Assembly (NCBI GenBank): GCA_018830365.1
Contig: JAHJSK010000082.1
Span: 1-15,609 of the forward strand
DNA length: 15,609 nt
Direction of reading: 5' to 3'
From: Patescibacteria group bacterium
Lineage (GTDB): Bacteria > Patescibacteriota > Minisyncoccia > Minisyncoccales > CG1-02-41-26
Shown here one piece after another: positions 13,440 through 15,609 of this stretch. Below the pieces are notes generated by a model. The model had not been told where the DNA came from. It searched no databases and saw only the letters and a list, made by a program, of their open reading frames with translations. The translations under genes were made by a program, and so were the position numbers. The first letter of the stretch is position 1. Each line of letters starts with the position of its first letter.

Positions 13440-14657
13440 TCAAAATTTTATAAATTTTCTCTTGCCTGCTTGCATTATCATTCCCGGGATTATTTTTATT
13501 TCTTTTTGCCAATCTTTCTGAACTTCGTTGTCAATTTTTATCGCTTTTTGCGCAATCAATCGCTTGGCTTCAGTTCTAGAAGGGGCTAATTTTGTTTCAA
13601 CTAACAAATCAATTAAATTATAAGCCGCGCGCTGATTGTTTTGCTTGAAAATTGGAATTTTGCTAGGCGTTTTTTTTTCTTTAAAAACTTTATTAAACTC
13701 TTGCTCTGCTCTTAACGCTAATTTTTCATCATGATAAATAGCCACTATTTCCCGAGCTAATTTTGCTTTAATGTCGCGCTGGTTCTTTTTTTTGTTTTTT
13801 AAATCTTTTTTAATCTCTTCAATTTCTTTTGTATTAAGAGAAGTGCAAAGATTAAAACATGGGATTATCACTTCGTCTGACAAAGCCATAATTTTTCCGT
13901 ACATTTCATTTGACGAATCGTCCAAGCCAACATAGCCACCTTCACTTTTTGACATCAATTTTTTATTAGTTTTAGGGTTAACAAGTAAAGGGGTGGTTAT
14001 AATAAATTTTTCTTTATTATTATATTTTTTTACCAAATCTCTCCCAATAAGCATGTTAAAAGTTTGGTCAGTTCCTCCTATTTCAATGTCCGCGTCCAAT
14101 GCAACAGAGTCGTATCCTTGCATCAAAGGATATAAAAATTCATGAAGATAAATTTCTTTTTTATCAGCCAATCTTTTCTGAAACATATCTCGTTGCAACA
14201 TTTGACTGACTGTAAAGTGAGCGGCTAATTTAATCAATTTTTCAAAATTTAATTTGGAAAACCATTTGCTATTAAATTTTATTTTTGCGGGATTTTTTTT
14301 TGAAGAAAAGTCCAAAATTTTTGATAATTGTTTTTTGTATGTTTTACAATTTTCTAAAACCTCTTTTTTTGTCAGTGATTTTCTCGCTGCTAATTTATCA
14401 GTTGGATCGCCAATCTGCGCGGTAAAGTCCCCAATTAAAAGAATGATTTTATGGCCAAGTTCTTGAAATTTTTTTAATAAAAAATAATTAGTTGAATGGC
14501 CAAGATGAAGAGAAGGAGCGGTTGGGTCAACTCCGTGATAAATAGTAAAAACCTTTTTTGATTTTAGAAATTTTTCTAAAAAATCTTTAGATGGATAAAT
14601 TTTATCAATCAGCCGATTATTAATAATTTCTTCAATTTTTTTATTATCTATTTTCAT
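13440..14657 (-). CDS. tyrS: Tyrosyl-tRNA synthetase
   Basis: A 405-residue class I tyrosyl-tRNA synthetase that charges tRNA-Tyr. The HIGH motif is HLGH at 51-54, after YHGVDPTAPSL. Tyr recognition residues are in HEFLYPLMQGYDSV and IEIGGTDQ. The KMSKS motif is KLMSKS at 233-238. A C-terminal S4 RNA-binding domain occupies about 340-405 (KLAPSRTEAKRLIAQKAIKID). Sequence style and the KLMSKS form fit the TyrZ-like subfamily. No Shine-Dalgarno precedes ATG 14657. A good promoter lies just upstream, giving a short leader of about 17 bases, too short for a T-box. The carboxypeptidase gene follows after 16 bases. Confidence 0.96.
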   Translation of the reverse strand: MKIDNKKIEEIINNRLIDKIYPSKDFLEKFLKSKKVFTIYHGVDPTAPSLHLGHSTNYFLLKKFQELGHKIILLIGDFTAQIGDPTDKLAARKSLTKKEVLENCKTYKKQLSKILDFSSKKNPAKIKFNSKWFSKLNFEKLIKLAAHFTVSQMLQRDMFQKRLADKKEIYLHEFLYPLMQGYDSVALDADIEIGGTDQTFNMLIGRDLVKKYNNKEKFIITTPLLVNPKTNKKLMSKSEGGYVGLDDSSNEMYGKIMALSDEVIIPCFNLCTSLNTKEIEEIKKDLKNKKKNQRDIKAKLAREIVAIYHDEKLALRAEQEFNKVFKEKKTPSKIPIFKQNNQRAAYNLIDLLVETKLAPSRTEAKRLIAQKAIKIDNEVQKDWQKEIKIIPGMIMQAGKRKFIKF

Positions 14658-14680
14658 ATTTTTTAATTTTATCTTTTTTT

Positions 14681-14709
14681 ACTATAACAAACAATTCAAA
14701 ATTTGTAAA
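14681..14709 (-). promoter_or_regulatory. Predicted sigma-70-type promoter for tyrS
   Basis: On the minus strand: TTTACA (-35, 14704-14709), a 17-base spacer, then TATAGT (-10, 14681-14686). Each box matches consensus at five of six bases with the best spacing. The predicted transcript would begin about 17 bases before the tyrS ATG. Confidence 0.65.
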
Positions 14710-14784
14710 ATACGAAGCAGTTTTTGAAATTTGTTTTTTACAAAGTGAGGATTTATCCTCTCACCAATATATTGGCGCGGGGAC

Positions 14785-14812
14785 TTGCTTTAAAAAAAAT
14801 GCGAGTTAGAAT
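14785..14812 (+). promoter_or_regulatory. Possible promoter for rplS
   Basis: TTGCTT (14785-14790), a 16-base spacer and TAGAAT (14807-14812). The -10 box is good and the -35 box fair. The leader to ATG 14835 would be about 15 bases. A short palindrome GAGGAT-TT-ATCCTC lies upstream near 14745. Confidence 0.4.
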
Positions 14813-14834
14813 AAAGGCATTAATCGTAAATTAT

Positions 14835-15203
14835 ATGGCGCAAGAAATTAAAACTTTTTTAAAATCATTTCTCAAAAAAGACCTTCCAAAAATTAAACCC
14901 GGAGACACGGTTAAGGTTTATCAAAAAATAAAAGAGATTCTTAAAAAAGGAAAAAAATCAAAGGGAAAGGTAAAAGAAGAAGGAAAAGAAAGAGTCCAAA
15001 TTTTTGAAGGAATTGTTTTGGCTAAAAAACATGGACAAGGAGTTAATTCCGCTGTTACAGTAAGAAAAATTATTGCGGGATGCGGAGTGGAAAAAACTTT
15101 TCTTTTGCATTCTCCATCTATTGAAAAAATTAAAATAATAACTCCAGCTAAAAAAGTAAGGAGGGCGAATCTTTACTATTTAAGAGGGAAAACCAAAAAA
15201 TAG
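14835..15203 (+). CDS. rplS: 50S ribosomal protein L19
   Basis: A 122-residue L19, which sits at the interface of the ribosomal subunits. Recognisable parts are KIKPGDTVKVYQKI (N-terminal), RVQIFEGIVLAKKHGQGVNSAVTVRKI, GVEKTFLLHSPSIEKI and the C-terminal KVRRANLYYLRGK. A Lys/Gly-rich insertion (LKKGKKSKGKVKEEGKE, near 35-52) replaces the usual short turn. The reading frame is open upstream to 14724, but the family N-terminus matches ATG 14835 and the upstream codons do not look like L19. No Shine-Dalgarno is seen. Divergent from tyrS. The dyad region and tRNA-Leu follow on the same strand. Confidence 0.95.
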   Translation: MAQEIKTFLKSFLKKDLPKIKPGDTVKVYQKIKEILKKGKKSKGKVKEEGKERVQIFEGIVLAKKHGQGVNSAVTVRKIIAGCGVEKTFLLHSPSIEKIKIITPAKKVRRANLYYLRGKTKK

Positions 15204-15216
15204 CTCTGCGTAAGGG

Positions 15217-15332
15217 CTCGCCCTCCTAAATTTTTGGACATTAAGTAGCGCAGGTAATTTAAACTGGCAATCTGTTACTCACGACGATTGCTTTTATTGC
15301 TGAACATTTACTCAAAAATTTTGGAGGGCGAG
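15217..15332. repeat. 20-base inverted repeat overlapping tRNA-Leu 5' end
   Basis: Left arm CTCGCCCTCCTAAATTTTTG (15217-15236) and right arm 15313-15332 are reverse complements with one mismatch, 76 bases apart. The last seven bases of the right arm are the 5' acceptor strand GGGCGAG of tRNA-Leu. The left arm therefore begins with CTCGCCC, the same seven bases as the tRNA 3' acceptor strand, and could compete for pairing. Inside the spacer, GCAATC (15267) and GATTGC (15286) form a small hairpin followed by TTTT. This covers the whole gap between rplS and the tRNA. Confidence 0.88.
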
Positions 15333-15409
15333 TGATGAAATCGGCAGACATCTATGGTTGAGGGCCATAGGGGAATTTTCCCGTGAGGGTTCAAGTCCCT
15401 CCTCGCCCA
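15326..15409 (+). tRNA. trnL: tRNA-Leu (anticodon GAG)
   Basis: A class II tRNA. The acceptor GGGCGAG (15326-15332) pairs with CTCGCCC (15402-15408). The D arm is TGATGAAATCGGCAGACAT. The anticodon stem TATGG/CCATA encloses a loop TTGAGGG with anticodon GAG (15360-15362), reading CUC and CUU. A long variable arm GGGAATTTTCCC follows. The T stem GAGGG/CCCTC has loop TTCAAGT. The discriminator base is A, as expected for Leu. The 3' CCA is not encoded (the next bases are CAT), so it must be added by an enzyme. Confidence 0.95.
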
Positions 15410-15428
15410 CATTTACAAACCCATATTT

Positions 15429-15463
15429 GTGAAACGCGAATCATGAAATGTGAAGCATGGATA
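15429..15463. repeat. Degenerate heptameric repeat downstream of tRNA-Leu
   Basis: Five units in 7-base register: GTGAAAC, GCGAATC, ATGAAAT, GTGAAGC, ATGGATA. They are more diverged than the tracts near recR. It is the third heptad tract in the housekeeping part of the window. Confidence 0.6.
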
Positions 15464-15486
15464 AATTGTCATATCGGAAAGTATTT

Positions 15487-15525
15487 ATCCCTCACCTTTT
15501 TTCCGAAGGGAAAAAGGTGAGGGAT
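15487..15525. repeat. 18-base-pair hairpin, second member of the CCCTCACC family
   Basis: ATCCCTCACCTTTTT pairs perfectly with AAAAAGGTGAGGGAT, and the stem continues through TCC/GGG (one wobble pair) to a GAA loop. Thirteen bases of each arm (CCCTCACCTTTTT) are the same as in the hairpin at 1393-1426, 14 kb away. It lacks a clear T-run, so a terminator role for the tRNA transcript is uncertain. Confidence 0.85.
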
Positions 15526-15562
15526 TTATCTTGAAAGCAAATTGAGATGTTTGAGTTCACCC

Positions 15563-15609
15563 TGTTAAATGCCCTGAAGGGCAATTCGCCAAAGGCGAAT
15601 TATTTAACA
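15563..15609. repeat. Perfect three-armed palindrome at the window end
   Basis: Outer arms TGTTAAAT (15563-15570) and ATTTAACA (15602-15609) are perfect complements. Between them lie two perfect hairpins with no spare bases: GCCCT-GA-AGGGC (15571-15582) and AATTCGCC-AAA-GGCGAATT (15583-15601). The whole 47 bases could fold as a three-way junction in RNA or single-stranded DNA. It may continue beyond the window. Confidence 0.88.

Noticed and set aside
14724..14834. N-terminal extension of L19
   Set aside because: The frame is open, but the added residues do not match L19, and a promoter-like -10 box and a palindrome lie inside; ATG 14835 gives the normal N-terminus.
15237..15312. Second tRNA or small RNA gene between rplS and tRNA-Leu
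   Set aside because: No cloverleaf, T-loop or other familiar RNA signature could be found, only one 6-base-pair hairpin.

Overview
The window is AT-rich bacterial DNA. Most starts lack a clear Shine-Dalgarno sequence, and two very large, lysine/glutamate-rich proteins have no recognisable full-length family. Ribosomal proteins L21 and L19 both carry short lineage-specific insertions. Together with heptameric tandem repeats and GC-rich hairpins between genes, this suggests a Candidate Phyla Radiation (Patescibacteria) genome. That assignment is an inference from style, not a search result.

Left two thirds (1-11221, all + strand) is an accessory region. It starts with the 3' end of an unknown gene. 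A HepT/MntA-type toxin-antitoxin pair follows (341-1002). Next is a 522-base non-coding stretch packed with direct repeats, hairpins and a 28-codon nucleotidyltransferase remnant. Then come a 912-residue protein whose N-terminal half carries a DHH-phosphoesterase-like motif series and whose C-terminal half has a duplicated domain, and a small coiled-coil protein. Three further nucleotidyltransferase (MNT) and HEPN pairs follow: two tandemly duplicated MNT-HEPN pairs and one in HEPN-MNT order. The block ends with a 1307-residue protein that has two hydrophobic segments, long coiled coils and a Thr/Glu/His-rich repeat tract.

A perfect or near-perfect 34-base palindrome recurs five times, plus one half copy, mostly 7-14 bases upstream of a start codon. 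In three places it is the right end of a 125-155 base composite element with GC-rich hairpins. These elements separate the MNT/HEPN modules into cassette-like units, which is the main novelty of the window.

The right third (11222-15609) is housekeeping: rplU (+); then recR, a D,D-carboxypeptidase and tyrS on the minus strand; then rplS (+) and a tRNA-Leu(GAG). Here the intergenic spaces carry a different repeat class: degenerate 7-base tandem repeats and dyads. A 20-base inverted repeat overlaps the 5' acceptor strand of the tRNA. The last 47 bases form a perfect three-armed palindrome.
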